In this document: piece by piece, positions 1 to 8,273 of the stretch
How positions within the stretch are numbered: the stretch's first letter is position 1
How the letters are laid out: the number at the start of each line of letters is the position of its first letter
Source of the DNA: Terriglobales bacterium
GTDB lineage: Bacteria > Acidobacteriota > Terriglobia > Bryobacterales > Bryobacteraceae
DNA length: 60,678 nucleotides
Direction of reading: 5' to 3'
NCBI GenBank assembly: GCA_021372245.1
Contig: JAJFUV010000043.1
Coordinates: 1 to 60,678, forward strand
Translations under genes and position numbers: made by a program
Notes under the pieces: model-generated
Database searches by the model: none
The model's input: only the letters and a program-made list of their open reading frames with translations
What the model was told of the DNA's origin: nothing

Positions 1-839
1 GCGCCGCGAAACTGACGGCGTCGTCGCGGGCGCCGGGCCTGGCAGTGATCCTCGCCGGACACGATCCGGCCTCGGAGATTTATGTCCGCAATAAGGTGAA
101 GCTCTGCGAAGAGTTGGGCATTCATAGCGAAAAACACACCCCCGAGGAGAGCGCCACCACCGAAGAGATCATCGCGCTGGTCGAATCCCTGAACCGGCGC
201 GAGGATATCGACGGCATCCTCGTGCAGATGCCGCTGCCCAAGCACGTCGACTCGAAACGAGTGCTGCTGGCCATAGATCCCAATAAGGACGTTGACGGGC
301 TGCACCCGCTCAACCTGGGCAACTTGATGACCGGCCGTCCGGGGCCCCGGCCTTGCACGCCCGCCGGCGTGATGTACCTGTTAAAATACTACGAGATCCC
401 TGTATCCGGAAAGAACGCCGTCGTGGTGGGGCGTAGCGACCTGGTGGGTAAGCCCATGGCGTTTCTACTGCTCCACGAAAATGCCACGGTGACCATGTGC
501 CATTCGAAGACCGTCGACCTGGCCGGAGTCTGCGCTCGCGCCGACATCCTTGTGGCAGCGATGGGCCGGCCGGCCTTTATCACCGGCGATTTCATCAAGC
601 CCGGCGCGACGGTGATCGATGTCGGGATGAATCGCCTGCAGAGCCAGCAGCAGGCGGAGGCGATTTTCCGCGGGCCGACCAAGCGCACGCTGGTAGGCGA
701 TGTCGATCCCATCGCCGTGGCGGAGAAGGCAGGCGCCTACACGCCGGTTCCGGGTGGAGTGGGCCTGCTGACGGTCGCCTGGCTCATGGTGAATACTATC
801 GAGAGCGCCGAACGGAGACTCGCTGGATGCTGCGCGTAG
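1..839 (+). CDS. folD: FolD, methylenetetrahydrofolate dehydrogenase/cyclohydrolase (5' partial)
   Basis: Bifunctional cytosolic enzyme that interconverts 5,10-methylene-THF and 10-formyl-THF. The frame is open to the window edge, so the N-terminus is cut; about 278 codons remain of a family length near 285-300. A GTG at 45 is internal, because the family's conserved P-G-L-A-V-I-L motif starts upstream of it. Seen: the substrate-site Y-x3-K region (EIYVRNK), the GILVQMPLPKHV signature, the NADP-binding GRSDLVGKP loop and the C-terminal PGGVGLLT motif (family form PGGVGPMT). The last 13 bp overlap coaE, so the two are probably co-translated. Assignment is secure. Confidence 0.95.
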   Translation, partial: AAKLTASSRAPGLAVILAGHDPASEIYVRNKVKLCEELGIHSEKHTPEESATTEEIIALVESLNRREDIDGILVQMPLPKHVDSKRVLLAIDPNKDVDGLHPLNLGNLMTGRPGPRPCTPAGVMYLLKYYEIPVSGKNAVVVGRSDLVGKPMAFLLLHENATVTMCHSKTVDLAGVCARADILVAAMGRPAFITGDFIKPGATVIDVGMNRLQSQQQAEAIFRGPTKRTLVGDVDPIAVAEKAGAYTPVPGGVGLLTVAWLMVNTIESAERRLAGCCA

Positions 840-1432
840 GTCTCACCGGAGGGCTGGCATCCGGGAAGAGCTTCGTGGCGCAAGAACTGGCCGGGTTGGG
901 CTGCCGCCTGATCCGGGCGGATGAACTCGGGCACCAGGTGTTGGACCCTCAAGGCGAGTGTTACCATGCCGTGATTCAGGAGTTCGGGCGCGGTATTCTG
1001 AAAACAGACGGCTCGATCGACCGGCGGCGGCTGGCCGCGTTGGTGTTCGGGGATCCGGAGCGGTTGGCGCGGCTGAACGGCATCGTGCATCCGGCGGTGA
1101 TCGCGCGCGAAGAGGCTCTCATGCGGCAATACGAAGCGGAGGACCCGCGAGGCATCGCCGTGGTGGAAGCCGCCATCCTCATCGAGACCGGCAGTCACAA
1201 ACGATTCGACAAGCTGATCCTGGCGGTTTGCCCGGAAGACCAGCAGGTGCAGCGGGCCATGGCCCGGGACGGGATGAGTGAAGCCGAAGCGCGCCGCCGC
1301 CTGGAGCGGCAAATGCCGTTGCGCGATAAGTTGCGGTACGCCGATTACGTGATCGACACGAGCGGCGAGAAAGAAGACACGCTGCGCCGGACGCGCGCAG
1401 TCTATGAGTCGTTGCGGAGCATCGAAACATGA
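827..1432 (+). CDS. coaE: CoaE, dephospho-CoA kinase
   Basis: Catalyses the last step of CoA synthesis, ATP-dependent phosphorylation of dephospho-CoA. The ATG at 827 lies inside the end of folD and gives 201 aa, the usual family length; a GGAG at about 813-816 may be its ribosome site. The Walker A loop (GLTGGLASGKS) starts at residue 5, followed by the RADELGHQVL region that contacts substrate and the lid segment RRRLERQMPLRDK near residue 160. A longer upstream frame exists but would run through folD and lacks family similarity. Its stop overlaps the next ATG by 4 bp. Confidence 0.94.
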   Translation: MLRVGLTGGLASGKSFVAQELAGLGCRLIRADELGHQVLDPQGECYHAVIQEFGRGILKTDGSIDRRRLAALVFGDPERLARLNGIVHPAVIAREEALMRQYEAEDPRGIAVVEAAILIETGSHKRFDKLILAVCPEDQQVQRAMARDGMSEAEARRRLERQMPLRDKLRYADYVIDTSGEKEDTLRRTRAVYESLRSIET

Positions 1433-2574
1433 AACATCGTCGTCCTCTGTTGCTGGCGTTGGCGCTGGTAGGAACGTTCATCTGGCTGACTTCGCTTACC
1501 CGCTACAGCCCCTTCCGGTACTTCCGAAACCTCGCTCTTTCCGGCCCTCTGTGGTCGGGCCCCGACGTGGCGCACACCGCAGGCTTGAGCGCGGACGAGG
1601 TCAACAACATAGAGGTTTACAGCAAGGCCCACTCGGCCACGGTGAACATCGTCACCGAGGTGCTGAGGCAGAACTGGTTCTTCCAGATCGTGCCGGAGCG
1701 GGGCACCGGTTCCGGTTTCGTCATCCGTGACGACGGCCTGATCTTGACCAACGCGCACGTGGTGAGCGGCCGCGCCCCGCGCATCCAGGTGACCATGCCC
1801 GATAAGAGCCGCTACACGGCCGAGATTCTCGACAAGGACACCAACAACGATCTCGCGCTCATCAAGATCACTCCGAAGAAGCAGCTTGTGCATCTGGCGC
1901 TGGGCGATTCGAACGGCCTGAAGGTCGGACAAAAGGTGCTGGCCATCGGCAATCCGTTCGGCCTGGAAGGTACCCTCACTACGGGTATCGTCAGCTCGTT
2001 GGGGCGCACTATCCAGGACGAAAACGGGCGCGAGCTCGAAGGGATGATCCAGACCGACGCGGCCATCAACCCCGGCAACAGCGGCGGCCCGCTTCTCGAC
2101 AGCCAGGGTAACGTGATCGGCATCAACACGGCCATCTACGGGCCCGGCGGCAACATCGGGATCGGCTTCGCCATGCCCATCAACAAGGCCAAGGCGATGC
2201 TCGAACAGTTCAAGGCGGGCCGCCGCCATGCCCGCCCGTACCTGGGCGTTCGTTTCTATCCGGTTTCGGGCGACCTGGCGGATGCCGTCAATCTGCCCCC
2301 TGACGGCGGCCTGCTCATCATTCGAGTGGAACGCGGTTCGCCGGCGGAAAAGGCCGGGTTGCGCGGGGCCACCAGCGCGGTCATCGTCGGGAACCTGGAG
2401 ATTCCGGTCGGCGGCGACCTGATCATGGCGGCCGATGGCACGGCGACGGAAAACGGAGACGACCTCGGCAGGGTAATGCGGCGCAAGCAAGCCGGGGACA
2501 CGCTGGAACTCACGATCTACCGTGGCCGCCGCATCACGAAGGTGAAGGTGACGCTAGGTGCCGCTGAAGATTAA
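1429..2574 (+). CDS. HtrA/DegQ-type membrane-anchored serine protease with PDZ domain
   Basis: Envelope quality-control protease of the trypsin-like S1C family. A hydrophobic segment at residues 6-20 acts as a signal anchor. The catalytic triad is visible as H110 (TNAHVV), D141 (NNDLALI) and S218 (GNSGGPL). A single PDZ-like domain follows (about residues 268-375) with the ligand-loop region YLGVRF. Length 381 aa fits a one-PDZ DegS/HtrA protein rather than two-PDZ DegP. It overlaps coaE by 4 bp. No sigma-E partner is seen here, so a DegS role is not claimed. Confidence 0.92.
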   Translation: MKHRRPLLLALALVGTFIWLTSLTRYSPFRYFRNLALSGPLWSGPDVAHTAGLSADEVNNIEVYSKAHSATVNIVTEVLRQNWFFQIVPERGTGSGFVIRDDGLILTNAHVVSGRAPRIQVTMPDKSRYTAEILDKDTNNDLALIKITPKKQLVHLALGDSNGLKVGQKVLAIGNPFGLEGTLTTGIVSSLGRTIQDENGRELEGMIQTDAAINPGNSGGPLLDSQGNVIGINTAIYGPGGNIGIGFAMPINKAKAMLEQFKAGRRHARPYLGVRFYPVSGDLADAVNLPPDGGLLIIRVERGSPAEKAGLRGATSAVIVGNLEIPVGGDLIMAADGTATENGDDLGRVMRRKQAGDTLELTIYRGRRITKVKVTLGAAED

Positions 2575-3901
2575 GAGCGGGACAGTGCACTCGATCACCA
2601 ATTGGCTGCGAGCAAGAACGGTGTTTGAGTGTGCTGTCCCGGTATTCGTGTGTTTGCTGGTGTTGATGGCGGCGGGGTGCCGGCCCGGGCCGGGGCGCGC
2701 GCCTGTCATCGGCGAAGTGTTCGTGGGGCCCGCTACTCTGAACCTGCGTGAGGAGATTTCCCTGCGGTCGAAGACCGTGGCCACCGTAAAGCACGGGGAT
2801 CGCCTGGAGATTCTGCAGCGCCGCCGCCGTTTCCTGCTGGTGCGCGCGCCGCATGGCCAGGAAGGCTGGACCGACAACCGTCAAGTGTTGAGCCCGGCTC
2901 AGATGGCGGCCCTGCGCCAGTTGTCCGATCGCGCGGAGAAACTGGCCAGCCACGGGAGGGCCACTGTTTTCGATGTGCTCAACATGCACACCGAGGCGCA
3001 TCGCTTGTCGCCGAGTTTCTATCAGTTGAAAGAGGGCGATTTCGTAGACGTGGTTGGGCATCGCCTGACACCCCGCACCGGCACCAGGCCGCCTGGGGAG
3101 GAATTGCAGAAGCCGCCGGCGCCGCCGAGGAGAACGGGCAAGCCTACGGCTCCGCGACGGAAACCGAGCGGGAAACTGCCTCCTCCTCCCATGCCCACGC
3201 CGCCACCGCCTCCCGCGAATTGGATCGAGCTTTCGAAGACTCACCTCCCGCCGGCGAAGCCTGCGCCGGAGACTGAGCAGGAGACGAAGCCAGCGTCTGC
3301 GGTGGCCATGGAAGACTGGAGCCTGGTGCGCGACAAGGGCGGCCGCGCCGGATGGGTGCTTACGCGCAACCTGCGCATGGCCATCCCGGACGAAGTCGCG
3401 CAATATGCCGAAGGGCACCGCATTACCTCGTACTTCTCTCTCGGCGAAGTCCGCGACGGCGATGCCGTCAAGAAGAACTGGCTCTGGACGACCATTGTCA
3501 AGGGAGGCGAGCGCTACGAATTCGACAGTTTCCGAGTCTTCGTATGGAGCCTGCGCCGTCACCGTTACGAGACGGCCTACATCGAGCGCAACGTCACGGG
3601 CTATTTCCCCGTGGAGGTTCACAAAGTGACGGTCGCCTCGCGCAAGGGCTCTTACGACACGCCGGGCTTCTCGGTCATCATCGACAACGAGAACGGCCAA
3701 CCGGAGAAGCGCACCTATGCTTTCCAAGGCTATCGCGTGGCGATGGTTTCGAAGACGCCGTACAAGCCGGAGCCGGAGGAGATGGTCATGCCCTCGGCCT
3801 CCGAGATGTTCGGCCCCGAGCAAGCCCCTCAACAGAAGGGTTTCTTCACGCGGGTGGGTGATTTCTTCTCCGGACTCTGGCACCGCATCCGCGGCAAGTA
3901 G
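2558..3901 (+). CDS. SH3-like domain lipoprotein, function unknown
   Basis: Predicted exported protein. With the GTG at 2558 the N-terminus has a basic region, a hydrophobic stretch and a possible lipobox (A-A-G then C41). Alternative in-frame GTG starts at 2585 and 2621 keep the same lipobox, so the start is uncertain; a GAAGGTGA just upstream of 2558 favours that one. Residues about 50-110 look like a bacterial SH3 domain (LNLREEISLRSKTVATVKHGD). Then come a Pro-rich linker (about 185-225), a second SH3-like piece (WSLVRDKGGRAGWVLTRNL), and a conserved-looking C-terminal region without a family I recognise. The signal peptide is encoded across an inverted repeat at 2579-2640. It overlaps the protease gene by 17 bp. 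Confidence 0.75.
   Translation: MPLKIKSGTVHSITNWLRARTVFECAVPVFVCLLVLMAAGCRPGPGRAPVIGEVFVGPATLNLREEISLRSKTVATVKHGDRLEILQRRRRFLLVRAPHGQEGWTDNRQVLSPAQMAALRQLSDRAEKLASHGRATVFDVLNMHTEAHRLSPSFYQLKEGDFVDVVGHRLTPRTGTRPPGEELQKPPAPPRRTGKPTAPRRKPSGKLPPPPMPTPPPPPANWIELSKTHLPPAKPAPETEQETKPASAVAMEDWSLVRDKGGRAGWVLTRNLRMAIPDEVAQYAEGHRITSYFSLGEVRDGDAVKKNWLWTTIVKGGERYEFDSFRVFVWSLRRHRYETAYIERNVTGYFPVEVHKVTVASRKGSYDTPGFSVIIDNENGQPEKRTYAFQGYRVAMVSKTPYKPEPEEMVMPSASEMFGPEQAPQQKGFFTRVGDFFSGLWHRIRGK
2579..2640. repeat. REP-like inverted repeat at the protease/lipoprotein junction
   Basis: The left arm GGGACAGTGCACTC (2579-2592) and right arm GAGTGTGCTGTCCC (2627-2640) are inverted copies matching at 12 of 14 positions, separated by 34 bp. 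Arms beginning GGGACAG and ending CTGTCCC resemble dispersed REP-type elements linked to IS200-like (RAYT) transposases; this link is from memory, not from a search. The element lies within the start region of the lipoprotein gene, so it has either been domesticated as coding sequence or the true start lies 3' of it. Only one copy was seen in this window. Confidence 0.55.
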
Positions 3902-4735
3902 TTAACCCAGAAGCCCGCGGATGTAATCCAGGTTGCGGCGCATATCGTTTTCCACGCTGCCGGAGGGCGACGTGGTTTCCAGATTGGCGAAGCCGCGGTA
4001 GCCGATTTCCTGGATGATCTTCATGCCTTTGACGTAGTCGATCACTCCCTGGCCGAGGTAAGCCTTATCCTTCAGGTGGATCTGGCAGATACGCTTAGCC
4101 GTGAGCCAGCGCAATTCCGCGTAGGGATCGTGGCCGGAATCGAAAGCGTTTTTCAGGTCGTAATAGACCAGGACAGCGCGGGAGCCCACGCGGTCCATGA
4201 TCTTCGCATTCTCCGCCGCCGAAAGATAGTTCTCCAGGCCCAGTCTCACCCCGGCGCGTTCGGCGGCAGGCGCATGCTCCTTGAGGATGCTCACCACGGA
4301 ATCGATCTGCGAAGCCTGCTTCAACTCGCACTGGCTGAAGAACGGGATCAGGATCACTCGAGCATCCAAGCGCGCCGTGATGGGGATGGCGGCCCCGAGC
4401 CACTGCTGGGCGCGTTTCTCGCTCGCCATGCACACCCGGTTGCACTCGGTGAGCGCGGTCCCGGCGATGGCGATTCCCAGCCTCTTGCTCTCGGAGGCGT
4501 AACGTTCCAAAAGCGCGTTGTCTTCCAGCTCGAGTTTGCCGCTGTCCCCCGCCGGCACCAAGCTCAATTCGACGCCCTGGAAACCGATTCGGGCCCCCAG
4601 CGCGAGCGCTTCCGGCTTGCCTCGCAACCGCAGGTTCCAATCCGTCACGCCGAGTTTCAAGCCGCCGGTCTTGCCTGCCGCCAGGGACGGTAGCACGAAC
4701 CCTGCCGCCACGAACGATCTGCGCGATATCCGCAT
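3902..4735 (-). CDS. Tat-exported sugar phosphate isomerase/epimerase-like TIM-barrel protein
   Basis: The N-terminus carries a twin-arginine signal (SRRSFVAAG) and a short hydrophobic core, so export in folded form is likely. The body matches the xylose-isomerase-like TIM-barrel/AP-endonuclease-2 superfamily: barrel strands include FQGVELSL (near 50), VRLGLENYL with the metal-ligand Glu, VLVYYDLKNAFDSGHD, and KRICQIHLKD with its His, ending in GYRGFANLETTSPSG. Length of 277 aa is typical. Substrate cannot be told. It is the last gene of the leftward run, 21 bp after the amidase. Such exported members are common in Acidobacteria and Planctomycetes next to sugar oxidoreductases. Confidence 0.82.
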   Translation of the reverse strand: MRISRRSFVAAGFVLPSLAAGKTGGLKLGVTDWNLRLRGKPEALALGARIGFQGVELSLVPAGDSGKLELEDNALLERYASESKRLGIAIAGTALTECNRVCMASEKRAQQWLGAAIPITARLDARVILIPFFSQCELKQASQIDSVVSILKEHAPAAERAGVRLGLENYLSAAENAKIMDRVGSRAVLVYYDLKNAFDSGHDPYAELRWLTAKRICQIHLKDKAYLGQGVIDYVKGMKIIQEIGYRGFANLETTSPSGSVENDMRRNLDYIRGLLG

Positions 4736-4756
4736 GATTGCCTCCTCCTCAGAGAA

Positions 4757-6169
4757 TCATAATTCCGGAGCAGCCCGGTGGAAGCCGGTGAGTTCCTGGT
4801 AGAGATGCCCGAGCTGAAGGCCTGAAAGCTCGTCGCCGGCGCGCGTGACAATCTGCATACCGAAGGGCATGCGCCGGCTGGAAAAGCCACACGGCACCGT
4901 GAGCACCGGCACACCGGCGAAGTTGAACTGCCGGACCAGGCGCGTGGCGGCCATGCCGACGCTTTCTTCGACGCCGCCGATGGTGACCGTCGAATCCTGG
5001 ATGCCAGGCGCCGGCATGGGTGTGGCGGGCAGCAATAGCGCGCGATAGGTGTCGAACATGCGGTCCAGCCGTCGCTGGAAAATGCGGCGGTAGCGCATGG
5101 CGTGCAGATAATCCACAGCGCTCACGAAGTGGCCCTGCTCGATCTGTGCGCGCACGTCGTCGCCGAATTGCGTCGGATCTTTACGGTAGCCATGATCGAG
5201 GACTGCGGCGCCTTCCACCTGTACCTGCACATGCGCGAGTTCGCCGGCCTCGACGGCATCGGGGATTTCTACCTGCTCCACGATCATGCCGGCTTGCCGA
5301 AGCGCGCGCACGACCTGGTCCATGGCACCGGAAACTTCCGGATCGAGGCGCGAAACCAGTGGCGGGCCGACCAATCCGAGATTCCAGCCTTTAGGCCGCC
5401 CATCGATCTGTTCGACCCATAGCGGAGCCGGACCGGTCAGGCAGCTGGGATCCATCGGATCACCGCCCGCGATGGCTTGCGCGGCGATGGCGGAGTCCTC
5501 CGCCGAACGCGCGAACGTGCCCACATGGTCGAGTTGCCAGGAGAGCGGAATCACGCCGTGACGGCTGATGCGGCCGTAGGTAGGCTTGAGGCCGGTTACG
5601 CCGCAGAACGAGGCCGGGATGCGAATGGAGCCACCTGTATCGGTGCCCAGGGCGGCGTACGCGAGTCCGGCGGCCACAGCCGCGGCGGACCCGCCGCTCG
5701 AACCTCCCGGCACGCACGCGAGGTCCCACGGATTGTGGCAGTTGCCGTAATGCGGGTTGACGTTGGTGACGCCGAAGGCCAGCTCGTGCATGTGCGCGCG
5801 GCCCAGGATGACCGCGCCGGCGGCTTCCAGCCGCTCCACCACCGTGGCGTCGAAATCTGGGATGAAGTCGCGATAGAGCCGGCTGCCCGCCCGCGCATGC
5901 ACCCCACGCATGAAGAACAGGTCCTTCACGGCCACCGGCACGCCCTGCAGGGGGCCGCGGTCCACGTGGCGCCCGAGTTCCTCCTCGGCGCGCCGCGCCG
6001 CCGCGCGTGCGCGTTCCGCGGTCAGCTCGATATAGGCGTTGAGCGCGGGATTCAGGCTCGCAATGCGGCCGAGCATCGCATCAGTGACTTCCACCGGCGA
6101 TAAGCTCCGCGCGCGGTACGCGGCCGCCAGCTTGGAAATTGGCCAGAAGCAGAACTCGCTGGAACTCAT
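4757..6169 (-). CDS. Amidase-signature family hydrolase (GatA/AtzE-like)
   Basis: Hydrolyses an amide bond through a Ser-cisSer-Lys triad. All three elements are visible: K82 (VAVKDLF), the tandem serines 157-158 (PGGSSGGSAAAV) and the nucleophile S181 (GTDTGGSIRIP). Length of 470 aa is standard. There is no signal peptide, so it is cytosolic. Its ATG overlaps the stop of the small upstream gene by 4 bp, like GatC-GatA or AtzG-AtzE pairs. A true gatA is unlikely because no gatB is near and the upstream partner is not clearly GatC. It may act on a small amide such as a ureide or biuret derivative; substrate unknown. Confidence 0.87.
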   Translation of the reverse strand: MSSSEFCFWPISKLAAAYRARSLSPVEVTDAMLGRIASLNPALNAYIELTAERARAAARRAEEELGRHVDRGPLQGVPVAVKDLFFMRGVHARAGSRLYRDFIPDFDATVVERLEAAGAVILGRAHMHELAFGVTNVNPHYGNCHNPWDLACVPGGSSGGSAAAVAAGLAYAALGTDTGGSIRIPASFCGVTGLKPTYGRISRHGVIPLSWQLDHVGTFARSAEDSAIAAQAIAGGDPMDPSCLTGPAPLWVEQIDGRPKGWNLGLVGPPLVSRLDPEVSGAMDQVVRALRQAGMIVEQVEIPDAVEAGELAHVQVQVEGAAVLDHGYRKDPTQFGDDVRAQIEQGHFVSAVDYLHAMRYRRIFQRRLDRMFDTYRALLLPATPMPAPGIQDSTVTIGGVEESVGMAATRLVRQFNFAGVPVLTVPCGFSSRRMPFGMQIVTRAGDELSGLQLGHLYQELTGFHRAAPEL

Positions 6170-6369
6170 GAGCCGAGCCCCACCAGCGCGTTGAAAAAGA
6201 AAGCGGGATCCTCGAAGCCGAGCTCCTGCGCGCGCACCCAGCGCGCGGCGTCGTCCAGCCTCCGGAAGCCTTCCAGATTGCTCTCGGCGCGTTCGGCCGT
6301 CATGTCAATATCGGCGGCCGCAGCCTGTGCCAGCCGCACATTGATTTCATCCATGAGATTCCTGTTCAC
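6166..6369 (-). CDS. Small acidic protein, possible AtzG/GatC-like amidase partner
   Basis: A 67-aa helical-looking protein with an acidic N-terminal half and an aromatic C-terminal patch (DPAFFFNAL). It is sandwiched by 4-bp overlaps on both sides: with the exported C-N hydrolase upstream and the amidase downstream, so all three are likely translated as a coupled unit. Size and position match AtzG-like (DUF4089-type) or GatC small subunits that stabilise amidase-signature enzymes. Sequence similarity to either cannot be asserted by eye, so the partner role is inference from context. Confidence 0.6.
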   Translation of the reverse strand: MNRNLMDEINVRLAQAAAADIDMTAERAESNLEGFRRLDDAARWVRAQELGFEDPAFFFNALVGLGS

Positions 6370-7247
6370 TCAAGCCGTTTGTGGCGGTTCGCCATCATCC
6401 AGTCGAATCCTTGCCGCCACCAGCCGCTCAACAGTTCCTTGAGCGGCCGTTCGAGAGCGGATGGCGTAATGGAAAGCGTTTCGACGAGGACCTCGTCGCC
6501 ATAGTAGGAAGCTTCCTTCGCGATGTTGCCATCATCGAGGATGATGCGGCTTTGCCCGTGCGAACCACTGTTGTCTTTGATGTTGGCGGGAGCGTTGGCC
6601 GCAACCACGAACATATGATTCTCAACCGCGCGGGCCATCATCTGCGCGCGGTACGGCACGAGCTTGCGCTCGTTCGCCATGCCGGATTCGTGGCTGATGT
6701 AGTACACGATGCGGGCGCCGGCCATCGCGGGTAGGCGCGCCAGTTCGGGGTAGCGCTCGTCGTGGCAGATGATCACCGTGGACGTCACGCCCTCCAGGTC
6801 GAACAGTGCGATGTGGTTGCCCGGTGTGGCCCACTTCTCGCCCGCCAGGTAGATCTTGGCGTAGCGCTCCACCAGTTCGCCACGGCTGTTGAACACGACC
6901 GCTGTGTTGTAAGTCTTCCCGTTGACCTTGTAGACGCTGCCCACGACGGCCGCGATCTTGCCCGCGGTGCATGCTTTGCCGATGGACTCCTCGGCGGCGG
7001 CGACCGCACTCGCTTCCGCCGCCATGACGGCGTCCTTGTGATAACCGGTGAGCGCGCACTCGGGGAACGCCGCCACGTTCACGCCTTCGCCCGCGAGCCT
7101 GGTGAGCGCCTCGACCATGCGCTTGCGGTTGTCCTCGACATCAAAGGAGGAACGGAATTGGACGGCGGCCACCTTCAGCTTGATGGCGGGAGCGCTCCAC
7201 GCCGCGGTTGCGACCAGCAGAAGGCAAAGCTGTGCGGGCAGCTTCAT
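6366..7247 (-). CDS. Exported carbon-nitrogen hydrolase (nitrilase superfamily)
   Basis: Nitrilase-fold amidohydrolase with the Glu-Lys-Cys triad visible as E63 (FPECALTGYH), K131 (AKIYLAGEKW) and C161 (VIICHDERYPELAR). The ATG at 7247 is chosen because it follows an AGGGG ribosome site and opens a signal peptide (KLPAQLCLLLVATAAWSA); an in-frame extension to 7334 runs into the prenyl synthase. Final length 293 aa. It lies between the polyprenyl synthase and the small amidase partner and overlaps the latter by 4 bp. A periplasmic nitrilase coupled to a cytosolic amidase suggests sequential breakdown of a nitrogenous compound, but the substrate is unknown. Confidence 0.88.
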   Translation of the reverse strand: MKLPAQLCLLLVATAAWSAPAIKLKVAAVQFRSSFDVEDNRKRMVEALTRLAGEGVNVAAFPECALTGYHKDAVMAAEASAVAAAEESIGKACTAGKIAAVVGSVYKVNGKTYNTAVVFNSRGELVERYAKIYLAGEKWATPGNHIALFDLEGVTSTVIICHDERYPELARLPAMAGARIVYYISHESGMANERKLVPYRAQMMARAVENHMFVVAANAPANIKDNSGSHGQSRIILDDGNIAKEASYYGDEVLVETLSITPSALERPLKELLSGWWRQGFDWMMANRHKRLE

Positions 7248-7257
7248 GGGTAAACCC

Positions 7258-8259
7258 CTAATGGTCCCGTTCAGTGATGAGATCGGAAACCGAGAACAGG
7301 GCCCTCTGGTATGCGTTATCGGGGAACGAACCAAGGATTGTGCGCGCGCGTTCGGTGAACACGGCGGCGCGCGCCATGGCCCGCTCGATCCCCTGCCGTC
7401 GATCGAGAAACTCCCGGACCCAGGCGAACGGCGTGCGCTCGTAATTGGCGTCTTCCAGCACCGTCTCGATGCCGCCGCGCTCGCTGGCGTCGGCCTGCTC
7501 GAGGGCGTAGATCAGCGGCAGCGTCACTTTGCCTTCCCGCAAGTCGTTGCCCACGGGCTTGCCCAGGACCTTTTCGCGGCTGGTAAAGTCGAGCACGTCG
7601 TCCACCAGTTGGAAGGCCATGCCGAGATTCCAGGCAAAGTCGCCCAGCCGTTCGACGGCTTCCGGCGCGGCGCCGGTGGCCATGCCGCCCAACCGTGCGC
7701 AACTCGAAAACAGGCTGGCCGTCTTGCGGTCCACCAGTTCCATGTAGTCGGCCTCGCTGACGGTCACACTGCCGATCAGGTCGAGCTGCAACAGTTCGCC
7801 CTCGACCATGCGCTGCGTGAGTCCGATGAGGAGGTCGAGGATGCGGAAGTTGCGCTGCCTCAGCGCCACCTGGAAGGCCTGCATGTAGAGCCAGTCGCCC
7901 GCCAGCACCGAAGTATTATTGCCCCAGATGACATTGGGCGAAGGTCGTCCGCGGCGCGTCTCGGCGACATCGATCACGTCATCGTGCGCCAGCGTAGCCG
8001 TGTGCAGCAACTCCACCACCGCCGCCAGGCTGATGACATCGCTGGTGACTTCGCCCACCATCTTGGCGGCGAGAAGCACCAGCATGGGGCGAAGCCGTTT
8101 TCCGCCCCCATCCTGCAAGTAGCGGCCGATGGCCGTGATGGCATCCACCGAGGCGATGGACTCCAGGCTGATCTCGCGCTCCACCTGTTGCAAGTCCTCG
8201 CGGACCAGCTCCTGTACCTCGCGGAATGTCAGCGTCTGCCGCAGCTTGCCTAAAGCCAT
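7258..8259 (-). CDS. Polyprenyl diphosphate synthase (octaprenyl/heptaprenyl type)
   Basis: Trans-prenyltransferase that extends FPP with IPP to the side chain of quinones. The first Asp-rich motif reads DDVID (LAHDDVIDVAETRRG), the second DDVLD (FQLVDDVLDF); the IPP-binding basic patch GGGKRLRP lies near residue 52. Length of 333 aa and small residues before the first Asp motif fit long-chain IspB/HepT enzymes, so a menaquinone side-chain role is likely. It sits 14 bp after tatD in the leftward run. Confidence 0.9.
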   Translation of the reverse strand: MALGKLRQTLTFREVQELVREDLQQVEREISLESIASVDAITAIGRYLQDGGGKRLRPMLVLLAAKMVGEVTSDVISLAAVVELLHTATLAHDDVIDVAETRRGRPSPNVIWGNNTSVLAGDWLYMQAFQVALRQRNFRILDLLIGLTQRMVEGELLQLDLIGSVTVSEADYMELVDRKTASLFSSCARLGGMATGAAPEAVERLGDFAWNLGMAFQLVDDVLDFTSREKVLGKPVGNDLREGKVTLPLIYALEQADASERGGIETVLEDANYERTPFAWVREFLDRRQGIERAMARAAVFTERARTILGSFPDNAYQRALFSVSDLITERDH

Positions 8260-8273
8260 CAGGTTTTCCCAGT

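Noticed and set aside
2534..3883. Long minus-strand frame opposite the SH3 lipoprotein
   Set aside because: It is Arg/His-rich, has no motifs, and runs antisense to a gene with a signal peptide and SH3 features; it reflects third-base GC bias.
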